Shown in pieces: positions 46,750 to 59,801 of a DNA stretch of 64,000 nt (positions within the stretch are counted from its first letter, which is position 1; every line of letters starts with the position of its first letter). Both the position numbers and the translations under genes were made by a program. Where the stretch lies: positions 842,083 to 906,082 of the forward strand of contig NZ_LMQB01000001.1 of assembly GCF_001424045.1 (NCBI RefSeq). The letters are read 5' to 3'. The notes beneath the pieces were generated by a model. That model had not been told where the DNA came from. It did not search any database and saw only the letters and a program-made list of their open reading frames with translations. The DNA comes from Rhizobium sp. Leaf371. Lineage in GTDB: Bacteria > Pseudomonadota > Alphaproteobacteria > Rhizobiales > Rhizobiaceae.

Positions 46750-49356
46750 ATGACGAAACTGCGACAGGCAGACGAGTATCGCATGCCGATCGTCGATCGG
46801 GGAACGCGTCCGGGAACCGTGCTGCGCATCGTGCTTCTGGCGATCGTGCTGATCGCCTCGGCCGCGGCCTTCGTGATCTTCAAGAATCAGCTCGGCAACG
46901 AGGTCGTCCTCGGCATTCTCGGCATCCTCGCGATGGTCGGGATCTTCTTCCTGGTGTCAGCCGTCATCGGCTTCATCGAGGTCATGCCGCAGTCGCGCCC
47001 GGACGAGCTGGCGCGCGCTTTTCTGGACGGACACCCCGAGGGCACGCTGATCACCGACCGCAAGGGGCGGATCGTCTATGCCAATGCCGGCTATGGCGCG
47101 CTGACCGGCACCGACAAGGCGACCGACGTGCAGTCGCTGGAGACGATCCTCTCGCGCGATCGGGAAGCGACGGAGGCGATCTACCGGCTGACCAACGGCC
47201 TGCGCGAAGGCAAGGCCGGCCATGAGGAATTCCGGCTGATGAAGCCGCTGCGCGCGGCCGGCGGGTCGGCGGGCTCGGGCGCCCACTGGTTCCGCCTGAA
47301 GGCGCGGGTGCTGCCGCTGGAGGATGCCGACCGCAACCCGCTCTTCATCTGGCAGATTTCCGACATCACGGCCGATCGCGACGATCAGGAGCGCTTCTTC
47401 AAGGAGCTTCAGAACGCGATCGACTATCTCGACCACGCGCCGGCCGGATTCTTCTCCGCCGGCAAGAAGGGCGAGATTTTCTATATCAATGCGACGCTGG
47501 CCGACTGGCTGGGCCTCGACCTCACGAAATTCCAGCCCGGCTCCATGACGATCGCGGATCTCGTGGCCGGCGAGGGCCTGGCGCTGGTGCAGTCGGTGCA
47601 GGCGGATCCCGGCCTTCGCAAGACGAAGACGCTCGATCTCGACCTTCGCCGCGCCAACGGGCAGAGTTTTGCCGTGCGCATGGTGCACCGCGTCTCGTCG
47701 GCCCGCGACGGCGCGCCGGGCGAAAGCCGGACGATCGTGCTGGCCCGCACGGTGGACGAGGAAGCCGATCCCTCCGCCTCGCTCGCGGCCATCCGCTTCA
47801 CGCGTTTCTTCAACAATACGCCGATGGCGATCGCCTCCGTCGACGGCAACGGACGGATCCTGCGCACCAACGCGCCATTCCTAAAACTCTTCTCGGGCGT
47901 GGTGTCGCAGGACGACATGGAGCGCGGCGCACTGCTGGAGAGCGTGGCGCGCACCTCGGAGCGCGGCCGCCTGCAGGAAGCGCTGGCCGCAGCCAAGGAC
48001 CGGCAGAGCGATATCGCGCCCCTCGACCTGCCGCATCCGACCGACGAGCAGCGGTTCTTCCGCTTCTACGTCAATGCCGTGATCGACCAGAGCGAGCAGG
48101 CGCCCGAAGAGGCGGCCATCGTCTATGCGGTGGAGATCACCGAGCAGAAGGCGCTCGAAACGCAGATGGCGCAGACGCAGAAGATGAACGCGGTGGGGAC
48201 GCTGGCCGGCGGCATCGCGCACGACTTCAACAACGTGCTGACCGCCATCCTGCTATCCTCCGATCACCTTCTTCTCTCGGCGCGTCCCTCCGACGCCAGC
48301 TTTGCCGACCTGATGGAGATCAAGCGGAACGCCAACCGCGCCGCGGTGCTGGTGCGCCAGCTGCTGGCTTTCTCGCGCAAGCAGACCATGCGCCCGACCG
48401 TCCTCAACATGACCGACGTCATCGGCGATCTGCGCATGCTGGTCGATCGCATGACGGGCACGCATGTGAAGCTCGAGGTCGAATATGGCCGCGATCTCTG
48501 GCCGGTCCGCACCGATCTCGGTCAGTTCGAGCAGGTGCTGATCAACCTGGCCGTCAACGCCCGCGATGCCATGCCCAAGGGTGGCGTGATCACGATCCGC
48601 ACGCGCAATCTACCGGCGGAGGAGGCGGCGGCCTTGAACCGGCGCGAGCTTCCGGCGGAGGATTTCGTGATCGTCGAGGTCAGCGACGAGGGAACCGGCA
48701 TCGCCCCCGAAATCGTCGACAAGATCTTCGAGCCGTTTTTCACCACCAAGGAGGTCGGCAAGGGCACGGGCCTCGGCCTTTCCATGGTCTATGGCATCGT
48801 CAAGCAATCGGGCGGTTTCATCTATCCCGAGTCCGAGGTCGGCAAGGGCACGACGTTCCGTATCCTGCTGCCGCGCTTCATCGAGGAGGTGCTGCCTGCC
48901 TCCGGCGCGCCCGGTGCGCTCGACCAGCCTCTGACGCTCGCCACCTCGACGCCGGCAAAGGCCGAGGAGCCGACCGACCTCACCGGCGACAGCGCCATCG
49001 TTCTGCTCGTCGAGGACGAGGAGGCGGTGCGCCGCGGCGGCAAGCGCATGCTGGAAACGCGGGGATACAAGGTCTACGAGGCGGGGTCCGGCGTCGAGGC
49101 GCTCGAGGTGATGGAAGAGCTGAACGGCATGGTCGACATCGTCGTCTCCGACGTCGTCATGCCCGAGATGGACGGGCCGTCGCTGCTGCGCGAGCTGCGC
49201 AAGACCTATCCCGATCTCAAGTTCATCTTCGTGTCCGGCTATGCCGAGGATGCCTTTGCGCGGAACCTGCCGGCGGATGCGAAATTCGGCTTCCTGCCGA
49301 AACCGTTCTCGCTGAAGCAACTGGCCGTGGCCGTCCGCGAAATGCTGGACAGCTGA
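46750..49356 (+). CDS. cckA: Cell-cycle hybrid histidine kinase CckA
   Basis: An 868-residue hybrid kinase. Two membrane helices (residues about 25-43 and 52-75) precede PAS-type sensor domains (from about 95, 215 and 345). The HisKA domain has the phospho-acceptor His491 in [20 protein letters not shown]. The ATPase domain shows [40 protein letters not shown]. The C-terminal receiver has Asp801 in [15 protein letters not shown] and Lys in FLPKPFS. In alphaproteobacteria CckA phosphorylates ChpT, which passes phosphate to CtrA and CpdR, setting the cell cycle. AGAGGA precedes the ATG at 46750. The 454 bp between it and divergent fliO contains no gene I can support. Confidence 0.95.
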   Translation: MTKLRQADEYRMPIVDRGTRPGTVLRIVLLAIVLIASAAAFVIFKNQLGNEVVLGILGILAMVGIFFLVSAVIGFIEVMPQSRPDELARAFLDGHPEGTLITDRKGRIVYANAGYGALTGTDKATDVQSLETILSRDREATEAIYRLTNGLREGKAGHEEFRLMKPLRAAGGSAGSGAHWFRLKARVLPLEDADRNPLFIWQISDITADRDDQERFFKELQNAIDYLDHAPAGFFSAGKKGEIFYINATLADWLGLDLTKFQPGSMTIADLVAGEGLALVQSVQADPGLRKTKTLDLDLRRANGQSFAVRMVHRVSSARDGAPGESRTIVLARTVDEEADPSASLAAIRFTRFFNNTPMAIASVDGNGRILRTNAPFLKLFSGVVSQDDMERGALLESVARTSERGRLQEALAAAKDRQSDIAPLDLPHPTDEQRFFRFYVNAVIDQSEQAPEEAAIVYAVEITEQKALETQMAQTQKMNAVGTLAGGIAHDFNNVLTAILLSSDHLLLSARPSDASFADLMEIKRNANRAAVLVRQLLAFSRKQTMRPTVLNMTDVIGDLRMLVDRMTGTHVKLEVEYGRDLWPVRTDLGQFEQVLINLAVNARDAMPKGGVITIRTRNLPAEEAAALNRRELPAEDFVIVEVSDEGTGIAPEIVDKIFEPFFTTKEVGKGTGLGLSMVYGIVKQSGGFIYPESEVGKGTTFRILLPRFIEEVLPASGAPGALDQPLTLATSTPAKAEEPTDLTGDSAIVLLVEDEEAVRRGGKRMLETRGYKVYEAGSGVEALEVMEELNGMVDIVVSDVVMPEMDGPSLLRELRKTYPDLKFIFVSGYAEDAFARNLPADAKFGFLPKPFSLKQLAVAVREMLDS

Positions 49357-49440
49357 TCGGGACGCAAGGCTTTTAGCAATGCGGTCTCGGGAATGATGCG
49401 ACGTCGGTCAAGGGTGGCCGGCCATGATCGGGAGAAGTCG

Positions 49441-49911
49441 ATGCGTCTCGTCCTGCTGTTCCTCGGCGTGCTCCTGACGCTGATGTCGGCCGCGCCGAGC
49501 TTTGCTGCGCCCTATCCGACGCCCGAGGCGCTGATCAAGGCGCTCTACCGCTACGACCCGGACGAGACGGACGCCGAGGCGCCTTCGCCCTATACGCCGT
49601 TCTTTTCGGATGCGCTCAACGCCCGCTTCCAGGCGGACCGCGACCGTACGCCGGATGGCGAGGTCGGCGCGATCGACTTCGATCCGGTTATCTCCGGCAA
49701 TGACGGCCGCGCGCGTCATCTGACGATCAGTCCGCCGATCATCCTCGGCGACAGAGCCGAGCTGGAGGTGCGGTTCGAAAACGGCGGGCCGGTGACGCTC
49801 TATTATACGCTGGTGAAGGAGCATGGCGGCTGGACGGTGGACGATATCGCCAATCAGCAGGGGGATACGCCCTGGAGCCTCTCCGGACTGTTCGACGCCG
49901 CCGAAAGGTGA
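49441..49911 (+). CDS. Small exported DUF3828-like protein (copy 1)
   Basis: A 156-residue protein with a clear signal peptide (MRLVLLFLGVLLTLMSAAPS, cleavage after FAAP). The mature part has DFDPVISGNDGRARHLTISP, LGDRAELEVRFENGGPVTLY and EHGGWTVDDIANQ, the pattern of a small NTF2-like/DUF3828 periplasmic domain. The same pattern (DPIVSGQD, ADVAVTFDN, VIDDI) occurs in the protein at 61940-62488, so the two are paralogues. GGGAGAA precedes the start. It follows cckA by 84 bp on the same strand and may be co-transcribed. Function unknown. Confidence 0.75.
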   Translation: MRLVLLFLGVLLTLMSAAPSFAAPYPTPEALIKALYRYDPDETDAEAPSPYTPFFSDALNARFQADRDRTPDGEVGAIDFDPVISGNDGRARHLTISPPIILGDRAELEVRFENGGPVTLYYTLVKEHGGWTVDDIANQQGDTPWSLSGLFDAAER

Positions 49912-50011
49912 GGGCTCAGAGGTGAGGGCCGAGAGGTGAGGGCGGCACCAAATCATGTGGTGCCGGCCGAACGGCCTATAGCGCCGCCCGGCCTGCACGC
50001 ACGGCGCCCGT

Positions 50012-50935
50012 TCACATCATCGCGACGGCGATTTCCGCGGCGAGGCGGGCATTGTTTTCGACCAGGGCGATATTGGTTTCGAGGCTCCGGCCATCCGTCA
50101 GCTCGAAGATGCTCTGCAGGAGATAGGGCGTCACGGCCTTGCCGATGATCTTGTCGCGATCGGCATTGTCCAGCGCGCGGGCGATATAGATCTCCATCTC
50201 GTCACGCGGGATCTCGTTGTCTTCCGGCACCGGATTGGCGATCAGCATGCCGCCGTCGATGCCGAGCCGGTCGCGCATCCGCTGGAAATTGGCGATCGCG
50301 GCCGGGCTGTTCAGCATCAGCGGGCTCTTCAGCCCCGAGTCGCGCGACCAGAAGGCCGGAAAGATCTCGCTGTCATAGGTGACCACGGGCACGCCGCGGG
50401 TCTCCAGCACTTCGAGCGTCTTCGGGACGTCGAGGATGGCTTTCGCGCCGGCGCAGACAACGATGACGCCGGTGCGGGCGAGCTCTTCGAGGTCGGCCGA
50501 GATGTCGAAGGTTTCCTCCGCCTTGCGATGCACGCCGCCGATGCCGCCGGTCGCAAAGACGCGGATACCGGCGCGCGCCGCGGCGATCATGGTGGCGGCC
50601 ACCGTCGTCGCGCCGGTGCGGCGCTCGGCGATGGCGAAGGCGAGGTCGGCGCGCGAGACCTTCATGGCCCCGCGTGTCTGGGCCAGCGCCTCCAGCCGTT
50701 CGGCATCGAGCCCGATATGCAGCGTGCCGTCGATGACGGCGATGGTGGCGGGAACGGCGCCTTGGTCGCGGATGATCGCCTCGACGCTGCGGGCCATGTC
50801 GAGATTGCCGGGATAGGGCATGCCATGGGTGATGATGGTCGATTCCAGCGCGACGATGGCCGAGCCGCGGGCCTTGGCGGCGGCGACCTCGGCGGAGTAG
50901 GCGATCGGGAGATCGTGCGAGATGGGGCGTGTCAT
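50012..50935 (-). CDS. psuG: Pseudouridine-5'-phosphate glycosidase
   Basis: A 307-residue enzyme, normal family length, that splits pseudouridine 5'-phosphate into uracil and ribose 5-phosphate, breaking the C-C glycosidic bond. Family blocks are visible: ALESTIITHGMPYPGNLDMA near the N-terminus, VIDGTLHIGL, MKVSRADLAFAI (with the conserved Lys), GIGGVHRKAEETFDISADL, DSEIFPAFWSRDSGL and IANPVPEDNEIPRDEME. AAGGA precedes the ATG. Its start overlaps the upstream kinase stop by four bases, so kinase and glycosidase form a complete pseudouridine breakdown pair. Confidence 0.95.
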   Translation of the reverse strand: MTRPISHDLPIAYSAEVAAAKARGSAIVALESTIITHGMPYPGNLDMARSVEAIIRDQGAVPATIAVIDGTLHIGLDAERLEALAQTRGAMKVSRADLAFAIAERRTGATTVAATMIAAARAGIRVFATGGIGGVHRKAEETFDISADLEELARTGVIVVCAGAKAILDVPKTLEVLETRGVPVVTYDSEIFPAFWSRDSGLKSPLMLNSPAAIANFQRMRDRLGIDGGMLIANPVPEDNEIPRDEMEIYIARALDNADRDKIIGKAVTPYLLQSIFELTDGRSLETNIALVENNARLAAEIAVAMM

Positions 50936-51912
50936 GGGGCGTCCTTTTCGGCACTGCGATGATGGGCCTGTGAAAACAGGATTTCGGCCGGAGACACAAG
51001 GCGCAATTGCTCCGCCAGCCGCTCCGGCGAGAGATCGTCGGCGACCGCCAGCGGCGAGCGAACCGTGATGGCGGCGGCGGCAACGCCCGCCCGCAGGCAT
51101 GCGCCGAGATCCGCACCTTGCATCCATGCGTCGAGAAAGCCCGCTGCGAGCGAATCTCCGGCGCCGGTGACGTCCCCGAGCGCATCGATCTCGGGTGGGC
51201 GCACGGTGGCGATCGTCGTCCCCGCAAAGGCGACGGCCGCGCGTCCGCCGCGCGTGACCACGCCGCCGGCAATGCCGGCCGCGCGCAGGATCGCCGGCCA
51301 GCCCTCGGCCGTCACGCTCTTCTCACCGCCGATCGCCGCCGCCTCGGCCTCGTTCAGAAACAGACAATCAAGATGCGGAAAGGCCGGCCTGAGCCGGCCG
51401 ACCTTCGCCGGGGAGATGGCGATGGCCGCCGTGGACGCGCCGGCCGCCTTTGCCATCCGCAAGGCCGCCTGCAGCGTCTCCGCCGGCAGGTTCGCATCCA
51501 CGAGCACGAGATGCGCCGCCTCCACCAGATCCCGCAGCGCCCTCTGGCGCAGCCGGCGGGGCGAAAACAGCGTGTAGAGGTCCATGTCGGCGAGGGCGAC
51601 GACCAGGTTTCCGTCGGCCTCAAGGATTGCGGTGTAGCTCGGCGTGCGCCGGTCGAGGAAGGTGAAGGACCGATCGACGACACCGGCGTCCTCCGCCGCC
51701 CGCGCGACCGTTTCTCCTTCCGCATCGCCGCCGCGCGGCGCGACCATGCTGACGGACAGGCCGAGCCGTGCCAGGCCCCGGGCGGCATTGAAGCCGCCGC
51801 CGCCCGCTTCCTCGAACCAGTGTCCGGGATGGCTGGCGCCCAGCGTCGTCGCCGTGGCGATGCGGCCGCGACGATCGATATGCGCGCCGCCGAAAACGAC
51901 CACGGTCTTCAT
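50932..51912 (-). CDS. psuK: PfkB-family carbohydrate kinase, probable pseudouridine kinase
   Basis: A 326-residue ribokinase-like sugar kinase. The N-terminal signature region is GGAHIDRRGRI and GGGGFNAARGLARLGLSV; the C-terminal PfkB motif DALGDVTGAGDSLAAGFLDA carries the catalytic Asp and anion hole. By itself this indicates only phosphorylation of a sugar or nucleoside; the 4 bp overlap with psuG is what points to pseudouridine as substrate. GGGAGAA lies six bases before the ATG at 51912. It is divergent from recA. No dedicated transporter gene is adjacent. Confidence 0.85.
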   Translation of the reverse strand: MKTVVVFGGAHIDRRGRIATATTLGASHPGHWFEEAGGGGFNAARGLARLGLSVSMVAPRGGDAEGETVARAAEDAGVVDRSFTFLDRRTPSYTAILEADGNLVVALADMDLYTLFSPRRLRQRALRDLVEAAHLVLVDANLPAETLQAALRMAKAAGASTAAIAISPAKVGRLRPAFPHLDCLFLNEAEAAAIGGEKSVTAEGWPAILRAAGIAGGVVTRGGRAAVAFAGTTIATVRPPEIDALGDVTGAGDSLAAGFLDAWMQGADLGACLRAGVAAAAITVRSPLAVADDLSPERLAEQLRLVSPAEILFSQAHHRSAEKDAP

Positions 51913-52004
51913 TTCGTTTCTCCCCGTTTCAGGCCGCCCGGGAACCGATTCGCAAGGTCGACGGTCGCGGAACATGGTTCTGCATCAAGGACATGGAGGG
52001 TTGA

Positions 52005-52019
52005 GAACATCCGGAGAAC
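52005..52019. promoter_or_regulatory. LexA (SOS) box upstream of recA
   Basis: GAAC (52005-52008), seven bases, GAAC (52016-52019): a perfect match to the alphaproteobacterial LexA box GAAC-N7-GAAC. It lies 43 bp upstream of the recA -35 box and 93 bp from the divergent psuK start. A further palindrome, GAAC-ATG-GTTC, sits at 51970-51980. Confidence 0.85.
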
Positions 52020-52061
52020 AAAGATCGAATTCGATTGTTGCGTCAATGTGTTGAAGGCCTC

Positions 52062-52090
52062 TTGCGGAATGAGAACAAAAAGGGTACATA
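52062..52090 (+). promoter_or_regulatory. Candidate recA promoter
   Basis: TTGCGG (52062-52067), a 17 bp spacer and TACATA (52085-52090) make a reasonable sigma-70 promoter 57 bp before the recA start codon, downstream of the LexA box. Confidence 0.55.
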
Positions 52091-52146
52091 CAGACCAGCG
52101 GCGGGTTCATTGCCTCGATTGACCCGATAACCTAAAGGTGGATGAA

Positions 52147-53238
<1,092 letters not shown>

Positions 53239-53324
53239 AATATCGTGGGGGAGGCGCCGGTTCGATCGGCAAGCCGCCCCGATGTCCTCCCGTGACGGTT
53301 TCGGCCGATCGTCGGAATCCTATT

Positions 53325-53353
53325 CGGCCGCTTCCATCCGGAGCGGCCGTTTT
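53325..53353 (+). terminator. Rho-independent terminator of recA
   Basis: An 8 bp stem, CGGCCGCT (53325-53332) and AGCGGCCG (53342-53349), followed by TTTT, lies about 90 bp after recA. The remainder of the 389 bp gap to alaS has no supported gene. Confidence 0.75.
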
Positions 53354-53627
53354 GCTGTCTGCGACATCAGCATCGCGTAGTGGAGGCGGATCGCGCGGTG
53401 GAGGCGGTTTTGCGGCGGGGCGCTCTGCAAAAAGCGGGAGATTGTCCGCGGGATCGGAACGTTGCGGGACATGCGGCTGGACAGGCATTTGCGCGAGCGA
53501 TAAAAGCCTCGGGTTCGCGCAAGCGCCCTGTTTCGATGGAGGTGGCCTTGCGGAGACGTGAACCATCGATATCGCCCGGAGCCGCTCGTCAACAGCTGCC
53601 TGGGTGCGCAGGGACGAAGGACCAGAC

Positions 53628-56306
<2,679 letters not shown>

Positions 56307-56445
56307 TCGAAGGCGATAGGCAGATGATGTCGGCCGCCATGTTCGGCGGTCGATGTCTCGCACGAGCGGCAGTGCCGCTTCGATGGTATCGGCGAAAATA
56401 GATCGGTATGCTTCCGCGCTTAACGCCACGTGTTTTCAGAAGACC

Positions 56446-57093
56446 TCACGGTGATCTCTGGTCCCCGGCGCCTGCCTTGATGGTCTCGATCGCGCTCGCG
56501 GAAATGATGCGCTGTGTGTGCAGGCGAATGTTCCGGAGAAGCGCGTCGCGCTCCTCGGCGCTCCTTCCCTTCTCGCCTTGATCGACGACGGCATGGAGCG
56601 CGTTGAACAGGAAGACAGCCGTGAAGGCCGGATCCTCCAGTGACCAGGCATGATCGCGACATCCGGCCTCCAGAAGGTCTCGCAGGTCGTCGATCAGAAT
56701 GTTCTGCGTCAGACCCTTCCGAGCCGGTGCAGGGGCTGCGCTGAACAGGAGATGGTGCAAGCGCGTGGCGTTTAGATAGCCTTCAGCACAGGCGGTTACC
56801 CAGGTCGTGAGCCTGGCGGACCAATCGCCTTCATGCTCACGCTCGACCTTCGCCGTTATGAAGCTGACGAGGTTTTCGACGAAATCGTTCCGCAGCGCTT
56901 CGACGACGTCGGCCTTTGACGTGAAGTGCAGGTAGAATGATCCCTTGGAGACCGCCGCACCGGAGGTCATGTCCTCGATGGATGTGTTCTCGACACCCTT
57001 TTCGAGAAACAGTCTCTCGGCCGCTGTCATCAACTGGCGGCGGCGCTCTTCGGGGGGGCGGGTTCGGGGGGATTTGGCAGGTGGGTTCGCCAT
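56446..57093 (-). CDS. TetR/AcrR family transcriptional regulator
   Basis: A 215-residue regulator. The N-terminal helix-turn-helix is typical: LMTAAERLFLEKGVENTSIE, then MTSGAAVSKGSFYLHFTSKA (recognition helix). The C-terminal ligand domain is all-helical without a recognisable inducer site. It is encoded directly after the dinB-like gene: the possible GTG start at 57102 overlaps the upstream stop (GTGA), and ATG 57093 is the alternative used here. A perfect 17 bp palindrome in the promoter of the pair is its likely operator, giving autoregulation. Confidence 0.9.
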   Translation of the reverse strand: MANPPAKSPRTRPPEERRRQLMTAAERLFLEKGVENTSIEDMTSGAAVSKGSFYLHFTSKADVVEALRNDFVENLVSFITAKVEREHEGDWSARLTTWVTACAEGYLNATRLHHLLFSAAPAPARKGLTQNILIDDLRDLLEAGCRDHAWSLEDPAFTAVFLFNALHAVVDQGEKGRSAEERDALLRNIRLHTQRIISASAIETIKAGAGDQRSP

Positions 57094-57098
57094 GCGTG

Positions 57099-57611
57099 TC
57101 ACGCGCTCGGCTGCCGGCGCTCGGGTTCCGTTTCGTGCAGGTATCCGGCAAAAACATCCCGCATCGCGGTTGTTTCGATTGCCGGAATGAGCCGGCCGAC
57201 CTCGCCGCGGTGATAGCCGCCGTGCGTGATGACGTGCGCTAACATCTCCTCACGCGACATGCGACCGCACTGCCCATCTGTGAAGGCGAAATCGATGTGC
57301 TCTTCCAGCTCGGCATCTGTGATGCCTGCGATATAATCGACGTACCAAGTACCGATTTCGCGCATATCCTTCGAGAGCTGATCGAGCGGCGGCGGGTCGG
57401 CCTGCCAGCTTCCCGTAAAGTCGTGAGTGTGTTGCTGAAGGTTGGCGGCGAATATTTTGTCGACGATATGCGCATGGTTCAGAACGCGGAGCGCTGCGGT
57501 CATTGCATCCGTCGGTGCGTCTTGCGGGAGGGACGCCAGCGCGATGAGCATTTCCTCGTCGCTGCGGACTTTATAGCGGGACAAAGCCTTCAGAAGAGTC
57601 TTCGCTGACAT
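57099..57611 (-). CDS. DinB family protein
   Basis: A 170-residue protein of the DinB/YfiT four-helix-bundle family. The metal-binding histidines are visible in LRVLNHAHIVDKIF (near residue 55) and LAHVITHGGYHRGEVGRLIP (near 140). Members act as metal-dependent thiol transferases (for example on bacillithiol or mycothiol) or have unknown roles; here the reaction is unknown. GGAGG five bases before the ATG at 57611 gives a strong start. It is the first gene of a two-gene operon with a TetR regulator, so it is presumably induced by a small molecule. Confidence 0.85.
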   Translation of the reverse strand: MSAKTLLKALSRYKVRSDEEMLIALASLPQDAPTDAMTAALRVLNHAHIVDKIFAANLQQHTHDFTGSWQADPPPLDQLSKDMREIGTWYVDYIAGITDAELEEHIDFAFTDGQCGRMSREEMLAHVITHGGYHRGEVGRLIPAIETTAMRDVFAGYLHETEPERRQPSA

Positions 57612-57636
57612 CACAGCCTCCATTTCCGATGAGAAC

Positions 57637-57665
57637 AGTTTATCAAATGACTGACAGTCAGTCAA
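57637..57665 (-). promoter_or_regulatory. Promoter of the dinB-tetR operon
   Basis: On the minus strand TTGACT (57660-57665) and TAAACT (57637-57642) are 17 bp apart, a near-consensus sigma-70 promoter. The TetR-type palindrome overlaps the -35 box and the spacer. Confidence 0.75.
57648..57664. promoter_or_regulatory. Perfect 17-bp palindrome, likely TetR-family operator
   Basis: TGACTGAC, a central A, then GTCAGTCA: a perfect 8 bp inverted repeat placed across the -35/-10 spacer of the dinB-tetR promoter and 37 bp upstream of the dinB start. Binding by the encoded TetR protein would block RNA polymerase. Confidence 0.8.
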
Positions 57666-57713
57666 TATCAATGTCATTGGATGGGCTGACGTGGTCGATG
57701 CCATGCGGTGCTG

Positions 57714-58178
57714 TTACAGGTCCAAAGATTTCCGGTACTGCACGAAGCCGGAGGCGGCGGCGATGTGGTCGTAGAGGCGTCGGGCGGGGGTGTTGGTTTC
57801 CTGGGTCAGCCAGTAGAGGCGGCCGGCCTGTTTTTCGCGGGCGAGGTCGGCGGTGGCTTCGATGAGGGCGGCGCCCGTTCCGGAGCCGCGGGTGGCGGGA
57901 TCGACAAAAAGATCCTGGAGGTAGCAGGTCCAGTCCGGCAGCCAGCAGGATCGGTGGAAGATCACATGCGCGAGGCCGATCAGGCGACCGTCGGCGGCAA
58001 AGGCTCCGAGCGCATGCATCGGCTCGGTCGCATCCTGGAGCCGTTGCCAGGTGAGGTCGTATTGCGTGGGCGGCAGAATTGTCTCGTAAAAGGCGAGATA
58101 GGCGCGCCACATCGGCTCCCACTGGGCTCGGTCCTGTGGCGCGAGCGGGCGAATCGTCGGCTTCTTCGTGTCGGTCAT
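57714..58178 (-). CDS. GNAT family N-acetyltransferase
   Basis: A 154-residue acetyltransferase. The acetyl-CoA-binding motif A is seen as CYLQDLFVDPATRGSGTGAA with the following helix LIEATADLAREKQAGRLYWL, and motif B as NTPARRLYDHIAAASGFVQY. The N-terminus (IRPLAPQDRAQWEPMWRAYL) is typical of the family. The acceptor substrate is unknown. It is preceded on the same strand by icd (222 bp upstream) with a terminator between, and followed by the dinB promoter region, so it is probably transcribed alone. Confidence 0.88.
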   Translation of the reverse strand: MTDTKKPTIRPLAPQDRAQWEPMWRAYLAFYETILPPTQYDLTWQRLQDATEPMHALGAFAADGRLIGLAHVIFHRSCWLPDWTCYLQDLFVDPATRGSGTGAALIEATADLAREKQAGRLYWLTQETNTPARRLYDHIAAASGFVQYRKSLDL

Positions 58179-58344
58179 CGGGATCTCGCGTTTGCCTGCT
58201 GCGCCGGGGTCGAGCGCTCCGGAGCATGTTAAAACGCTTCGACTTTTCTTCGAACCGCAAAAACGCTCTCGTCGTCGTTTTCCCGCAAAACCGCTTCGGA
58301 CTGTTGTCGGACGTGTCCGCTCGAGTTACCGGGGGCCCGAAACG

Positions 58345-58370
58345 AAAGAACCCGGCGGTGAAGCCGGGTT
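58345..58370 (-). terminator. Rho-independent terminator of icd
   Basis: On the minus strand an 8 bp stem AACCCGGC/GCCGGGTT (58349-58356 and 58363-58370) is followed by a T-rich CTTTC tail, 30 bp after the icd stop. Confidence 0.7.
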
Positions 58371-58399
58371 CGATGTCGTGGTGGTCGATCGGGGCCGTA

Positions 58400-59614
58400 T
58401 CAGGCCGCCATGGCCTTGCCGAGGTTCTCGTCGATCTTGTCGAGGAAGCCCGTGGTGGAGAGCCAGGGCTGATCGGGGCCGATGAGCAGCGCGAGGTCCT
58501 TGGTCATGTAGCCGTCTTCGACGGTCTCGATGCAGACGCGCTCCAGCGTGTCGGCGAACTTCGTCAGCTCGGCATTGCCGTCGAGCTTGGCGCGATGGGC
58601 GAGGCCGCGCGTCCAGGCGAAGATCGAGGCGATCGAATTGGTCGAGGTTTCCTCGCCCTTCTGGTGCTGGCGGTAGTGGCGCGTGACCGTGCCGTGCGCG
58701 GCTTCGGCTTCCACCGTCTGGCCATCCGGCGTCATCAGAACCGAGGTCATCAGGCCGAGCGAGCCAAAACCCTGCGCCACGATGTCGGACTGGACGTCGC
58801 CGTCATAGTTCTTGCAGGCCCAGACATAACCGCCCGACCATTTCAGCGCCGAGGCGACCATGTCGTCGATCAGGCGATGTTCGTACCAGATCTTGGCTTC
58901 CTTGAACTTCGTCGCGAATTCCGTTTCGAAGACATGCTGGAAGATGTCCTTGAAGCGGCCGTCATAGACCTTGAGGATGGTGTTCTTGGTCGAGAGATAG
59001 ACCGGAACGCCGCGCTGCAGGCCGTAGTTGAGCGATGCGCGGGCGAAATCGGTGATCGATTCGTCGAGGTTGTACATGCCCATGGCCACGCCGGCGGCCG
59101 GAGCGTCATAGACGTCGCGCTCGATGACCGTGCCATCGTCGCCGACGAACTTCATGGTCAGCTTGCCCTTGCCGGGGAACTTGAAATCGGTTGCGCGATA
59201 CTGGTCGCCGAAGGCGTGGCGGCCGACGATGATCGGCTTGGTCCAGCCGGGCACGAGACGCGGCACGTTCCTGCAGATGATGGGCTCGCGGAAGATGACG
59301 CCGCCCAGGATGTTGCGGATCGTGCCGTTCGGCGATTTCCACATGGTCTTCAGGCCGAATTCCTCGACGCGGGCTTCGTCCGGCGTGATCGTCGCGCACT
59401 TGACGCCGACGCCGTGCTTCTTGATGGCGTTGGCGGCGTCGATCGTGACCTTGTCGTCGGTCGCATCGCGGTTTTCCATCCCGAGATCGTAGTATTCGAG
59501 GTCGATGTCCAGATAGGGGTGGATCAGCTTGTCCTTGATGAACTGCCAGATGATGCGGGTCATCTCGTCGCCGTCGAGTTCGACGACGGGATTGGCAACC
59601 TTGATCTTGGTCAT
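58400..59614 (-). CDS. icd: NADP-dependent isocitrate dehydrogenase
   Basis: A 404-residue enzyme of the eukaryote-like homodimeric NADP-IDH subfamily, as in other rhizobia. It converts isocitrate to 2-oxoglutarate in the TCA cycle and makes NADPH. Landmarks are [13 protein letters not shown] at the N-terminus, the isocitrate-binding [13 protein letters not shown] near residue 94, the [12 protein letters not shown] segment near 244, [20 protein letters not shown] (metal aspartates) near 268 and [17 protein letters not shown] (NADP site) near 305. Single-gene transcription is indicated by its own terminator. It is divergent from the FUSC gene. Confidence 0.98.
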   Translation of the reverse strand: MTKIKVANPVVELDGDEMTRIIWQFIKDKLIHPYLDIDLEYYDLGMENRDATDDKVTIDAANAIKKHGVGVKCATITPDEARVEEFGLKTMWKSPNGTIRNILGGVIFREPIICRNVPRLVPGWTKPIIVGRHAFGDQYRATDFKFPGKGKLTMKFVGDDGTVIERDVYDAPAAGVAMGMYNLDESITDFARASLNYGLQRGVPVYLSTKNTILKVYDGRFKDIFQHVFETEFATKFKEAKIWYEHRLIDDMVASALKWSGGYVWACKNYDGDVQSDIVAQGFGSLGLMTSVLMTPDGQTVEAEAAHGTVTRHYRQHQKGEETSTNSIASIFAWTRGLAHRAKLDGNAELTKFADTLERVCIETVEDGYMTKDLALLIGPDQPWLSTTGFLDKIDENLGKAMAA

Positions 59615-59801
59615 GAAAACGTGCCTCGTAGCTTGGAATGGGGCTCGGTGTGTGAATGCCCCCGTTTGCGGAACGGACGATAGCTGGCGCTATAGCATTG
59701 GCAAGGCCGAAGGCAAAGGCCTCAGGCAGGGGGCTGCACGGTAAACATGTGCGGGTTTTGCAATCTTATCGTTTGAAAACAGTGGATCGGGTTGAGTGCA
59801 C

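Noticed and set aside
53239-53627. Small frames between recA and alaS
   Set aside because: They overlap the recA terminator and lack ribosome sites and domain character.
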